64,000 nucleotides of DNA, taken from Haliclona indistincta. Its lineage: Eukaryota > Porifera > Demospongiae > Haplosclerida > Chalinidae. Shown here piece by piece: positions 1 through 10,369 of the stretch. Location of the stretch: contig OZ024788.1 in assembly GCA_964017065.1 (NCBI GenBank), forward strand, positions 5,695,087-5,759,086. The letters are read 5' to 3'. Every line of letters begins with the position of its first letter. The first letter of the stretch is position 1. The notes under the pieces were generated by a model. That model was not told the DNA's origin, made no database searches, and worked only from the letters and a program-made list of their open reading frames with translations. The position numbers and the translations under genes were made by a program.

Positions 1-600
1 CATTTTAGACCAGTGTGCAGAATGATTTGTGCATTAGGTCAACTAGTCTATGACTTATGTCCATTGGCTGTGTTTGGTCACATGATTGCTACTACAGGTA
101 TCATTCAAGGGGTGGCTTCCATGTTGGCTTGGAATGCATATTTTCAGAAGCTAAACCTATTATGACATCAAAAGTGATTTTCTTCAGAACAACTGTCAAT
201 GAACTCTAACGCTAGAAATAATTGCTAATAAGAATCAATCGTGTTTTTGTGCATGCTTAGTACCATCACAGCAGTTCCTGCAACAGGTCAAATTGTCAAG
301 CTTGCCTCCCCAAGCTAGTTTTTAAGGACTATTCATAAATAGTAGATGCACTTCTTTGTGATTTACTGAAAGTGGCAGATCCCTACCAAGATTTTCTGTA
401 AGTGAAAGTGTATACTGTTTGCCATCTGGCTGGAAAGACTTTAATTATTTGTGATGTACTCATTGCATATATTTATGTACTTCATACGTCAGTGTACCGT
501 ACATTCAACCACTAATACCTCTGTTGCAAAAAAATAATTTTTTATAATAGACAAAACAAGGGCAAGTGTGTAAAATAGTGATACAGTGTTAGTCAAATAG
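1..600. repeat. segmental duplication, left copy; no gene
   Basis: This stretch is closely repeated at 2328-2823 (both start at a CATTTTAGACCAGTGTGCAG block and continue colinearly). It is the 3' flank of the first CH-A gene. I see no coding sequence in it. Confidence 0.7.
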
Positions 601-606
601 CACTAG

Positions 607-926
607 CTACTGAAAAGCTAGGTCCGGTCCGTCTAGCATACCATAGTACATTCTTACTTCCCTATGGTAGGGACAGCATTTGTTGAACCAAATTGCATGA
701 TTGTCGCATAGCAGCATAATGTGGTCATAACGTGGGCACCACCATCTCATCACTGTTATATTGTTGCATTCAATACTGTGGTCCACTTCCTTTTCCAAAT
801 CTTGACATATTTTAAGATAGTCACAAACCATTTGCCTGCATGTGATAAAAAATTGCTTTAACATGAACTTCAGTTTTAAATTTCTTACTTCCGTGGGGGT
901 GGTGATACGTGTGGTTTCTCAGCCAT
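607..926 (-). CDS. CH-A gene 1, small Cys/His-rich protein (88 aa)
   Basis: Two exons: 926-889 and 835-607, separated by a 53-nt GTAAGA...CAG intron; the joined frame is 267 nt. Exon 1 encodes a proline-rich leader, MAEKPHVSPPPR, and the intron splits a Lys codon. Exon 2 carries CDYLKICQ, an IEC, TVMRWWC, LCDNHA and CCPYH. The ordered Cys/His pairs suggest a compact zinc-binding fold; this is inferred, as no known family was recognised. The start follows the paralogues, all of which have ATGGCTGAG/ATGGCTTAC in exon 1. No signal peptide or membrane segment. The promoter side (about 1003-1066) has a degenerate TATA (TACAAATA on the minus strand) and the shared CTAAACCTGTTTA block. Confidence 0.75.
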
Positions 927-1654
927 TGTTGGTAGTTGGTTCTTCTCAGAGCTAGTTGGTTCTTCTCAGAGCTGTGCTTCAGTGAGGTTGTGTGAGTGAG
1001 TGGTATTTGTAGTCTGATGCTAAACCTGTTTACCAGACGAATAATTGACTGCTGCCATTGTTATGAATACTACGATCACATTGTCATGTCGGCTCTTGTA
1101 CTACACACTAGCACAATGTGTTGTATGAGTGTTGGTCACTACACTGTTCCTCCTCTAGCTCTTCATCTATCTCCTCCCTTTCCTCCTCTTCCTATCCCTG
1201 GTTATGTAGACCTATTGGTCACTGGTGTGCCGAGTGATTTTGTGCAGTCAATGCATTAACTTTGTCCTGTGATGGTACAGGTGTGGCTTTTAAATTTAAA
1301 ATGCTCTGGGGTTTGTATTCAAAATAATTGGTAACGTATTTTGGCATAGATGTAAACTTTACTTTACTCACTTCACTTACATACTAATTGGTGCTATAAC
1401 TAGAACCTGCAAGATTTATGTAACATGCAAGCATATGACTTGGAGAGATTGTTGACAGAAGCTAAATGCAAATAATTATTGAGAATCAATTCTCTCCGAA
1501 TTTTGTCTGTTCATGTCTGGATTTCTAGCTAAGCAGTGTAAGTTAGTTAAACTCTGTTCCAATAGTTGCCAAAAATATTTTCATAATGGTGGACAAGACA
1601 AAACAAGGGCAAGTGTTTAAAATAGGTGATACAGTGTAAGTCAAATAGCACTAG

Positions 1655-1970
1655 CTACTGAGAGACTGGTCCGTCAAGCATACTGTATAGCATTCTCACG
1701 CCCTCATGGAAGGGACAGCGGTTATGGAACGATATAGTCGCATGATTGTCGCACAGCAGCATATAGTGGTCTTCACGTGGACACCGCCATCTCATCACTG
1801 TCAGTGTGTCGCATTCAATACTGTGGTCCACTTCTATTTCCAAATCTTCACATATTTCAAGATAGTCACAAACCATTTCCCTGCACGAGATAAAATTGCT
1901 TTAACATAGACTTCAGTTTTAAATTTTCTTACTTTTGTGGTGGTGGTGGTACGTGTGGTTTCTCAGCCAT
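1655..1970 (-). CDS. CH-A gene 2, small Cys/His-rich protein (87 aa)
   Basis: Exon 1 is 1970-1933 (leader MAEKPHVPPPPQ) and exon 2 is 1880-1655, with a GTAAGA...CAG intron. The joined frame is open for 88 codons including the stop. The Cys/His pattern is that of gene 1: CDYLEICE, IEC, TVMRWRC, LCDNHA, CPFH, ending in MLDGPVSQ. A TATAAATA box lies on the minus strand at 2204-2197. About ten copies of a 20-bp minisatellite lie directly upstream of the ATG. Function unknown. Confidence 0.78.
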
Positions 1971-1975
1971 GGTTG

Positions 1976-2168
1976 GTAGTCGGTTCTTCTCAGAGCTAGT
2001 CGGTTCTTCTCAAAGCTAGTCGGTTCTTCTCAGAGCTAGTTGGTTCTTCTCAGAGCTAGTCGGTTCTTCTCAGAGCTAGTCGGTTCTTCTCGGAGCTAGT
2101 CGGTTCTTCTCGGAGCTAGTTGGTTCTTCTCAGAGCTTCTCAGAGCTAGTTGGTTCTTCTCAGAGCTG
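1976..2168 (-). repeat. 20-bp minisatellite in the leader of CH-A gene 2
   Basis: About nine to ten tandem units of roughly 20 bp, on the minus strand close to AGCTCTGAGAAGAACCGACT. They lie between the TATA box and the start codon, so they are probably transcribed as 5' UTR. The same unit occurs once or twice at genes 1 and 3 and about four times at gene 4, so copy number varies between paralogues. Confidence 0.8.
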
Positions 2169-2196
2169 TGCTTCAGTGAGGTTGTGTGGTGAGGGG

Positions 2197-2250
2197 TATT
2201 TATAGTCTGTTGTTTACCAGACGAATTGACTGTTACCATTGTTACGATTA
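2197..2250 (-). promoter_or_regulatory. TATA box and conserved block of CH-A gene 2
   Basis: TATAAATA on the minus strand at 2204-2197, with part of the conserved block around GTTTACCAGACGAATTGACTG behind it. CH-A gene 3 has the same arrangement (TATA at 3866-3859). The position fits a core promoter. Confidence 0.6.
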
Positions 2251-2327
2251 CATGGTCTTGTCGGCTCTTGTACTATGCTATTCATACAATAGTTACTGGT
2301 CTGGACTAGCTGGCTCTGTGTAGACCC

Positions 2328-2823
2328 ATTTTAGACCAGTGTGCAGAATGATTTGTGCTTTAGGTCGTCTATGACTTATGTCCGTTGGCTGTGTTTGGTC
2401 ACATGACCACTGCTACAGGTATCATTCAAGGTGTGGCTTTCATGTTGGCTCAGAATGTACATTTTCATAAGCTAAACCTATTATGACATCAAAACTGAGT
2501 TTTTTCAGAATAATTGTCAATGAACTCGTAACGCTACGCTAGTTAGAAATAATTGCTAATAAAAATCAAGCCTTTTTATGCATGCTCAGTACCATCACAG
2601 CAGTTCTTGCAACGGCTCAAATTGTCAAGCTTACCTAAATCCCCAAGCTAGTGTTTCAGGACTAGTCATAAATAGTAGGTGAACTTTCTGTGATTAAAAA
2701 ATTTTACTTAAAAGTGGCAGTTCCCTACCAAGATTTTCTGTAACTGTTAAGTGTACACTTTTTTCCATCTGGCTGGGGGAAGGCTCTAAATTTTATTTGT
2801 GATGTACGCATTGCATAAATTAT
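2328..2823. repeat. segmental duplication, right copy
   Basis: Matches 1-500 colinearly with scattered substitutions and small indels. The match resumes after the inserted MITE at 2824-3277 and runs on into CH-A gene 3, so whole gene units were duplicated in tandem. Confidence 0.7.
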
Positions 2824-3277
2824 AATAGAGATGTTTCGTGCGTGGGCGTAATTTGAGGTGTGGCTTCCGGTCAGCCGCCATGTTGGTTGGACAAGAGCGG
2901 CTGTTCTACGTCATATCCAACTAGTCTTGGTCTTCCTGGGCTTGGTTTAGCTACCATAATATAAACCATCACATCGCTTAGTGCTATGGCTGGTAGCAAC
3001 ACTGGACTCTTTTCCCAGCGGTCACAGATGCAGTATGGGTCCTGCTGTAAACCAGGTTGCAGCACTTTTTGTTTATATCTGCACTTAGCTACGTTTAATA
3101 CTAAGTTGCTGCAGATACTAGCTCCAGCTCGCGCTCGTCATTCTCGCTGTACTGTGTGACGCTGCCTCGTACTAAACTAGTAGGATATGACTTAGAACAG
3201 CCGCTGTAATCCAACCAACATGGCGGCTGACCGGAAGCCACACCTCTAATTACGCCCACGCACGAAACATGTCTATT
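2824..3277. mobile_element. MITE with about 100-bp inverted repeats
   Basis: The ends form long imperfect inverted repeats: ATGTTTCGTGCGTGGGCG on the left and its complement on the right, continuing inward for about 100 bp past CGCCATGTTGG. The duplicate unit at about 470-490 has no insertion, so it is an empty site. No transposase is encoded. Superfamily not assigned; no clear target-site duplication seen. Confidence 0.75.
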
Positions 3278-3446
3278 GTGTATGTCATACGTCAATGTAC
3301 TGTACATCCAACGACTAATACCTCATAGATAACAGTTACTACTCTTACACAACTGTGTAATGTTGCAAAAAAAATTATATAATAGACAAAAACAAGTGCA
3401 AGTGTGTAAAATAGGTGATACGGTCAGAGTAGGTTAATGGCACTAG

Positions 3447-3755
3447 CTACTGGGAAGGACACTGAACCACAACCTCAGGTCTTCTATGGTAAGGACAGCA
3501 GTTGTCGAAACAAAGTGCGTGACCGTCGCACAGCATCATAATGTGGTGTTTATAAGAGCAAAACCACCTCTTCACTGTATTGGGTTCGCATTCGACGTAC
3601 TGGTCCAATTCGATATTCAATTCTTGGCATATTTGAAAATATTCGCAAACCATTTTCCTGTGTGTGGAAATTGCTGACTTATTAGTAGACTCCATAGTAT
3701 TGTTTGTCTTACCTTGGAGGTGGTGGGGGTATGTTGGGTTTTCTACGTTTTTCAT
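3447..3755 (-). CDS. CH-A gene 3, frame open through the intron (102 aa)
   Basis: Carries the CH-A pattern: CEYFQICQ, VECEPNTVKRWFC, LCDGHA, CCPYH. The usual ATGGCTGAG start is mutated, and an ATG at 3755 is used in this call. Splicing at the ancestral GTAAGA/CAG sites would shift the frame from this ATG. The unspliced reading is open for 102 codons, giving an intron-derived segment in place of the usual leader. Either the intron has become coding, or translation starts at the internal MVCEYF, or the gene is decaying. A TATAAATA box is at 3866-3859 on the minus strand. Confidence 0.55.
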   Translation of the reverse strand: MKNVENPTYPHHLQGKTNNTMESTNKSAISTHRKMVCEYFQICQELNIELDQYVECEPNTVKRWFCSYKHHIMMLCDGHALCFDNCCPYHRRPEVVVQCPSQ

Positions 3756-3990
3756 CTGTTGTTGAAAGTTGGCTCTTCTCAGAACTACGCTTTTCAGCCA
3801 TGGTTGGTAGTTGGTTCTTCTCAGAGCTGTGCTTCAGTGAGGTTGTGTGAGTGAGAAGTATTTATAGTCTGATGCTAAACCTGTTCACCAGACGAATTGA
3901 CTGCTGCCATTGTTAAAATTACAAATTACACTGTCGACTCTTGTCTCTGAACACACACTGTGCAGTGTGTTGTTGAAGTCACTAGTCTAG

Positions 3991-4137
3991 CATTGTAGCT
4001 GTGTGGACCCATTGTAGCTGCATGGACCCATTGTAGCTGTGTGGACCCATTGTAGCTGCGTGGACCCATTGTAGCTGCGTGGACCCATTGTAGCTGCGTG
4101 GACCCATTGTAGCTGCGTGGACCCATTGTAAAGCAGT
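3991..4137. repeat. 19-bp tandem repeat
   Basis: About seven units close to CATTGTAGCTGCGTGGACC. Because three units make 57 nt, all minus-strand frames look open and give a spurious repetitive peptide. A single unit survives at about 7266-7290. Confidence 0.85.
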
Positions 4138-4494
4138 TCTGGTATTGTATTGTGTTTAGGACAAGTATAATGTGTTATTGTGTATTATTTAGTGACTTTA
4201 TAGCTAGTCACAAGTGCTATTTTCACAATTGTTAAAGTTCAGAAGCTCTAAGCTTCTGCACTCACGTATTGTTCGATGATTGTAACGTAAAGCGTACAGC
4301 TAATCGGAACAACCAACAGACTCAAAAGATCTCATTCAATAATCATACACATGGTTCAATCAAGTAACTATTATATAATAAACTACTTAATATTTCTTTA
4401 AGTAACATAACAAAAGGCATGCGTGTAGGTAAATGAAAATAGAAATACCAGTCACAAGTTCAGTTGTTGTGTGTTACTAGAGTCTCGGCACTGT

Positions 4495-4592
4495 TCAGTT
4501 AGAAGCTGACATCCAGGACGCTCAGGTATAGTTTCTTTTTGTCGTAGGGACATATGGAACGAAACTCCTTGACATGTTTGATATGAAATTAA
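4495..4592 (-). pseudogene. 3' fragment of a CH-A gene
   Basis: Matches the 3' end of CH-A gene 6 (7490-7590), including the flank with the GTCTCGGCACTGTTCAGTTA block. It stops abruptly before the LCDKH region, so it is a truncated duplicate. It joins a 3' flank copy of the CH-A gene 4 unit. Confidence 0.65.
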
Positions 4593-5001
4593 TATTGATA
4601 TGCTTGTCTGGGGTTTGTATTAAATTTATTTGAAGTTAGTAACGTATTTTTGCATTGATGTAAATGTTATTTTACTCACTTCACTTACATACTCATTGGC
4701 GCTATAACTAGAACCTGCAAGATTTATGTAACATGCAAGCATATGACTTGGAGAGATTGTTGACAGAAGCTAAATGGAATTGGCTGCAAATAATTACCGA
4801 GAATCAATTCTCTCAGAATTTTGTCTGTTCATGTCTGGATGTCTAGCTAAGCAATGTACCCATACATCCAATAACTGATAGTTATCACAGTTAGTTAAAC
4901 TTTGTTCCAATAGTTGCAAAAATATTTTCATAATGGTGGACAAGGCAAAACAAGGGCAAGTGTTTATAATAGGTAATACAGTGTAAGTCAAATAGCACTA
5001 G

Positions 5002-5306
5002 CTACTGAGGGACTGGTCCGTCTAGCACACTGTATTGCATTCTTGCGCCCTGATGGTAGGGACAGCAGCCACTGAACTTGACTGCATGAATATCGCACAG
5101 CAGCATGATGTGATCTTCACGTGTACACCTATATCTCATCACTGTTACATTTTCGCATTCAATACTGAGGTCCACTTCCATTTCCAAATCTTTACATATT
5201 TTACGATAGTCGCAAACCATTTCCCTGCATGAGATAAAAATTGCTTTAACAAAAGATTTCAGTTTTTGATTTCTTACTTCGGTGGTGGTGGTGGTACGTA
5301 AGCCAT
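5002..5306 (-). CDS. CH-A gene 4, small Cys/His-rich protein (83 aa)
   Basis: Exon 1 is 5306-5278, a shortened leader MAYVPPPPP. Exon 2 is 5224-5002, with a GTAAGA...CAG intron; the joined frame is 84 codons. Motifs: CDYRKICK, IECENVTVMRYRC, LCDIHA, CCPYH, VLDGPVPQ. Its unit (about 4600-5480) is a duplicate of the gene 2 unit (about 1300-2250). Confidence 0.75.
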
Positions 5307-5311
5307 TGTTG

Positions 5312-5395
5312 GTAGTTGGTTCTTCTCAGAGCTAGTTGATTCTTCTCAAAGCTAGTTGATTCTTCTCATAGCTAGTTGGTTCTTCTCAGAGCTGT
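5312..5395 (-). repeat. 20-bp minisatellite upstream of CH-A gene 4
   Basis: About four copies of the same unit as at 1976-2168, again between promoter and start codon. Confidence 0.75.
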
Positions 5396-5934
5396 GCTTC
5401 AGTGAGGCTGTGTGAGTGAGGGGGTATTTGTAGTCTGATGCTAGACCTGTTTACCAGACGAGATGACTGCTGCCATTGTTAAAGTTACACTGTCGGCTCT
5501 TGTCTCTGAACACCTCTGAACCCATTGCAAAGCAGTTCTGGTATTATATTGTGTTTAGTACAAGTATAATGTATTATTTAGTGACTTTACAGCTAGTCAC
5601 AAGTGCTATTTTCACAAGTATTAAACTTCTGAAACTCTACAAATCGAATATTCATTCTGTATCTTATAGAATTTAATAAATACATTAAATTAATGGTTCA
5701 ATTCCAGAAATACAAACTCTAAGCCTTAATGTGACATAAAGCATGTTTTGGTAAAAAAATTCAAATTTTATCAAATTGATTTTTTTCTATTAGCGTCGTG
5801 TGTCACATAATGTTCGATGATCAGTTTAACAGGAAAATATTTCTTTAAGTAGCGTAAGGCATAATTATGTAGGTAGATGAAATAGAAATACAAGTCACAA
5901 ATTCAGTTGTTGCGTGTTACTAGAGTCTCGGCAC

Positions 5935-6140
5935 TGTTCAGTTAGAAGCTGACATCCAGGATGCTCAGGTATAGTTTCTTTTTGTCGTAGAGACATACTG
6001 AACGAAACTCTGCTTGGCATGTTTGTCACACAGGTATATGACGTGGTCTTCACAGGCAACGGCGACAACACAGTGTTAGAGCATCATACCTTTATTCCAA
6101 ACAATTCTCGAGAAATTGACAATACATAAAGCTTTGAAGT
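5935..6140 (-). pseudogene. decayed CH-A gene
   Basis: Aligns to CH-A gene 6 over most of exon 2, including the TTTGTCACACAGGTATATG region that encodes YLCDKH. Substitutions and indels break the frame, and no leader exon was found. The TATA and CTAAACC promoter blocks are also missing or weak. Confidence 0.65.
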
Positions 6141-6740
6141 TACATCTTTCGGGTGTTCACACTTTTGCAGTTAGGGTGGTGTTTTAATTTATACATTCCT
6201 GCAATTTTTCTGCTGTTAAGATATGTTGTGTGAGTGAGGGTTGTCTGATATTAACCCTTTACTGACTGCCACCGTTGTCATACAGTTCTTCTCTAGCTAT
6301 GAGCACACACTAGAGTGCAGTGTAGAAAGTTTGGTACATTACTTTTTATGCCCAACTTTGCAAGCACTTAGTTATTTACTTCATTATTGTCCCACAGCTA
6401 ATGTCTTCAAATTTATTTGTGAGTCTGTAGCCTGATTAAGATATGTCATGTCAGCTTACGATATTCTTTGAACACATCCCATGACCTAGTCATGTGACCC
6501 TATGACCTAGTCATGTGACCCATTGTACAGCGTGTTTGATTAAACTACATGTGTATGTGTTGAGTAAAAAGGTTGTTATCCTCTGACTATTACTGACTTG
6601 TGTACTTTTGATGTTTCAATGATAGAATTCACAACAAAGAAAATATTATTTTTTTCAAGTTGCATAGCATGTATTGGTAGATAAAAATAGTCAGTTCAGT
6701 TATTGGTGAGTGTTGTTGCTAGGGCCTCGACACTGTTCAG

Positions 6741-7053
6741 TCAGAATCTAACATCCTGGACGCTTAGGTAAAGTTGCTTGTTGTGGTAGGGACAGAAGAA
6801 GCCAAACTCTCTGACATGTTTGTCGCACAGGTACATCACGTGGTCTTTACATGCCCATCGCAGCACAGTACTGGCTCTCAGCACGGTATTGATATCGCAC
6901 GGAATGAGGTACTCTATCGCAAATCCCAAGTCTCGGTATATGTCGAGATACTGACAGTACATAGAGCTGTGGAATTACAAAGTTAAGTGAATTAGTCTGG
7001 GTTTTTTTCTTGTTTTCTTGCCTTTGCGGCTGTGGGTGAAAGATTCCTGCCAT
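6741..7053 (-). CDS. CH-A gene 5, GC-AG intron (85 aa)
   Basis: Exon 1 is 7053-7022 (MAGIFHPQPQ) and exon 2 is 6966-6741; the joined frame is 86 codons. The donor is AG|GCAAGA, a GC-AG intron, and the acceptor is CCACAG. Motifs: CQYLDIY, IPCD, VLRWAC, YLCDKH, FFCPYHNKQLYL. It lacks the second Cys of the CDYxxIC motif (Tyr instead) and has an ASTVLR insertion after the first TVLR. Genes 5, 6 and 8 share the GC donor. Confidence 0.72.
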
Positions 7054-7497
7054 TGCGGTAGTTTCTTTCTGCTGCTCAACAGAAAGACAACGGGATTTGT
7101 CTTCTGCTTCCTTGGTCTCTTTTGCTGTTGAACAGTTGATAGTGTTCTGTGTGTGAGTGAGGGGTATTTGTAGTCTGATGCTAAACCTGTTTACCAGACG
7201 AGTTGACTGCTGCCATTGTTCATTGCCTCTGAGCACACACACTGATGTCGTGTCGCCAAACTGGTATTGTAGTTGAGTAGACCCATTGTAAAGCATAGTA
7301 CATATTGTGTTTTAGTTAAACTGGGACCTGTATACTATCTAATGACGTTATAGCCGGTCACAAATAATGATCTTAGTTGTTCAAGAAAATATTTTCTTCA
7401 AGTTACATACAAAAAGCATGCGTGTAGGTAAATGAAAATAGAAATACAAGTCACAAGTTCAGTTGTTGCGTGTTACTAGAGTCTCGGCACTGTTCAG

Positions 7498-7793
7498 TTA
7501 GAAGCTGACATCCAGGACACTCAGATATAGTTTCTTTTTGTCATAGGGACATATGGAGCGAAATTCCTTAAGATGTTTGTCACACAGGTATATGACGTGG
7601 TCTTCACACGCATATCTTAGCACAGTGTTAGCATCACATGGGATGAGGACCTCTATTCCAAATTGCAACTCCCGAGATATGTCGAGAAATTGACAGTACA
7701 TTGAGCTGTGGAATTGCAAGGATTTGGTAACAAATCAGTTCTAGACTATTACGTTTCTTGCCTTTTGGGTTGTGGTTTAAGCATTCTTGCCAT
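7498..7793 (-). CDS. CH-A gene 6, GC-AG intron (79 aa)
   Basis: Exon 1 is 7793-7762 (MARMLKPQPK) and exon 2 is 7705-7498; 80 codons including the stop. The donor is AG|GCAAGA and the acceptor is TTCCACAG. Motifs: CQFLDIS, IPCDANTVLRYAC, YLCDKH, ICPYDKKKLYL, so the last His of CPYH is Asp here. Truncated copies of this gene lie at 4495-4592 and 5935-6140. Confidence 0.72.
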
Positions 7794-8689
7794 TTCGGTT
7801 AATTTTTTCTTTTTGCTGCTCATCAGCTGATGGTTGTTGCTACGTTTCCACTTCTGTTCAGGTTGAGGGCTTTGACTGTGTTGTGTGAGTGAGGGGTATT
7901 TGTAGTCTGATGCTAAACCTGTTTACCAGACGAGTTGACTGCTGCCATTGTTACAATTACACTCATCTTGTCATGTCAGGTCTTGTACGATGCTATTCTT
8001 CACACACCAGTGCGATGTGTTGTTCACTAGACCAGTAGTGTAGTTTGTGTTGACCATTGTGTGAGGATCAATGTCCTCACCTCTGAGCAAATAACCAAGA
8101 GGTGAAAGAGATGGAGTGTCAATGGTGCTCATGTACGTGGGACAGAAGTAAACTTAAGTTTGCTATAAGAGGTTATTTATTATATTTAATTCTAGCTGGT
8201 CAGCAGTTTGATCACTTGTAGAACTGGTAATCCAAGTTTATTTGTACAGTAACCCTTGAGTATTTGCTTACAGTAATAGATACACTTCATTTGCTTGCGC
8301 CTGTCCATATTAGAAACATAGTTACAACTCTCGAAATAATCCTAATCATAATTTATTATATGCGTGTGTTAGTACTGTCAGTGTTGGGCACTCATTTCAT
8401 AGCTGTGTTTTCCACAGGGCAGAGCGTTCGACTGTTGGATGAACTGAGCTGGAGAATGGAAGCTGTACAGGTGATTGGAGACCTCTTTCTGAAAGGTACT
8501 CCCAATAATTATCTGTAATACCAAATGTACAGTATTTCTCCATTGATCTGCAATTATGTAACGTCTGTATCAGCACAATAATTAGTCACATGACAAGGGT
8601 GTATGTAAATAGAATGTAGAGTTCTTGATGGGAACTCAGTATTAGCTTTGTAGTTGCCTGGTTGTGGACACTTCTATTTGCTTGTACTG

Positions 8690-8870
8690 CAGTTCACTTG
8701 CTTGTTGTAGTACAGGAACAGACAAAGCGTAGCTTCTTTAAGCGTTCTTTACATACACATGGTCCCATTATCATTGTCTTTACACTACCATCTTGTCACT
8801 GTAACAGTCCACCAAGATTAGTTTCTCTATCAAATCACCAAATATATCATTGTATTGACAATGCTGTTTA
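8690..8870 (-). pseudogene. decayed CH-A gene related to gene 7
   Basis: Nucleotide similarity to exon 2 of the gene at 9201-9396 is clear (CATCTTGTCACTGTAA and TTGTCTTTACA blocks). The minus-strand frame has several stops and has lost the LCxxH motif. Confidence 0.6.
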
Positions 8871-9200
8871 CTGTGGAATTGCAAAGCAGAAAATCAGTTG
8901 CATATCTTTCTTTCCTTATGGTACTTCGGCTGTGCCTGACATTATGTACGAAGTTGGTTAGCTCTCCAATAGCTGATGGGCTGGTTGGTTCTCTTCTGTT
9001 ACTGTGTTGTGTGAGTGAGAGGTATCTGTAGTCTGATACTAAATCTACAAGTTGACTGCTTAACTTGTGGCTACTGTGAAAAAAATATTTACTTGCCCAA
9101 CTATTACTTGTAGCATTTCAATAATAATTTTTATTCACAAGAAAACATTTTAACTTCATTAATTATACTGACAAGTAGGTAGATAGAGATAAGTGTCACT

Positions 9201-9486
9201 CTACACTTTTAGCTGCTTGCCGTGGTAGGGACAGATGAAGCGAAGCTTCCTAACGTGTTCAGTGCACAGGTCCAGAACATGGTCTTCATTGTCATTGTCT
9301 TTACAGCACCATCTCGTCACTGTAGTACACGGCACACTGAGGTCTATTTGATGCTTCAATTCTCGACATATGTCATTGTACTTGCACTGCAATACACTGT
9401 AGAATATAAAGCAGAGTAAATCTGTCTTAGCTGGTCTTGGTAAATTACCATTGGGGGTTTGTTTTAGCTTTGAAATCGTCTGCCAT
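9201..9486 (-). CDS. CH-A gene 7, small Cys/His-rich protein (77 aa)
   Basis: Exon 1 is 9486-9449 (MADDFKAKTNPQ) and exon 2 is 9396-9201. The intron is GTAATT...ACAG and splits a Cys codon; the joined frame is 78 codons. Motifs: CKYNDIC, VPCTTVTRWCC, DLCTEH, ICPYHGKQL. The donor is weaker than in its neighbours. Confidence 0.65.
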
Positions 9487-9903
9487 TGTAGATAAGATCG
9501 CTTGTTAGATGGTCCTGTTCATCAGTTGAGGGCTTTGACTGTGTTGTGTGAGTGAGTGAGGGCTATTTGTAGTCTGATGCTAAACCTGTTTACCAGACAA
9601 GTTGACTGCTACCATTGTTACGAGTACATTCTAGTGCAGTGTGCACTACTTGTAGTCAGTGCTGTCCCTTTTACAACAGCGTCTGGTCCTGTGGCTCCGT
9701 GTTTGTATTCAATGTGTAAATTTGGTGTGAATATCGATAGAATGATAAAGCATGATTTAACAGATGCATATTCAAGGTCACAATAATACAAGAAACAAAA
9801 ATAATTGGTATCTATGGTAATTCATAATTCATTGTAACAGGTAGTTGAATCTTCTCTTCTCTGTTAGCTCGGCTGCTTTATGACTAGCTCGGCTGCTTTG
9901 TGA

Positions 9904-10184
9904 CTAGCTGCATGAGTGGTTGAGGGGTATATAATCGAATGGGCACAGGAACGCGAATGCCTCGACATGGTTGTTACACAGATACAGCTCATGGCTGCTG
10001 GGGCATCTCCAATACAGCACTGTGTACAGCTCACACTCGATGCTGTAATCTATCTCTATGTACAGCAGTTCACATATTTCGTAGTAGTCACAGTCCATGT
10101 CCCTATAAAATAATAAAAATGGTGAAATTGTCAATTTGTGTTGTTTTCTTGCCTTCCCTCATCTTGATCAGAATTATAAGCCAT
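9904..10184 (-). CDS. CH-A gene 8, GC-AG intron (76 aa)
   Basis: Exon 1 is 10184-10153 (MAYNSDQDEG) and exon 2 is 10102-9904, giving 77 codons. The donor is AG|GCAAGA and the acceptor TTTTATAG. Motifs: CDYYEIC, IECELYTVLYWRC, YLCNNH, LCPFD. It is more acidic than the other CH-A proteins. A copy of the conserved upstream element lies at 10321. Confidence 0.7.
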
Positions 10185-10320
10185 TGCAGGTAGTTTGTTG
10201 ATTCATTCACAGTTGAGGGCTTTGACTGTGTTGTGTGAGTGAGTGAGAGGTATTTGTAGTCTGATTTTTCTACCAGACGAGTTGACTGCAGCTGACATTG
10301 TTACAACTACATTGTCATGT

Positions 10321-10360
10321 GAGCACACACTAGTGCAGTGTGTTGCTATACTGTGCTGAC
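10321..10360 (-). promoter_or_regulatory. conserved upstream element, CH-A gene 8
   Basis: Exact GAGCACACACTAGTGCAGTG core, with the CACACT/AGTGTG inverted repeat. The distal AAGAGCTCTT palindrome is absent. This is the best copy of the element on the left side of the window. Confidence 0.6.
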
Positions 10361-10369
10361 TTGTTAGTA

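Noticed and set aside
3926..4126. 66-aa repetitive frame
   Set aside because: Product of the 19-bp tandem repeat; no promoter block or splice sites.
8418..8470. Possible plus-strand exon (QSVRLLDELSWRMEAVQ) with AG and GT borders, faintly COMM-domain-like
   Set aside because: Too short, no flanking exons found, similarity not convincing.
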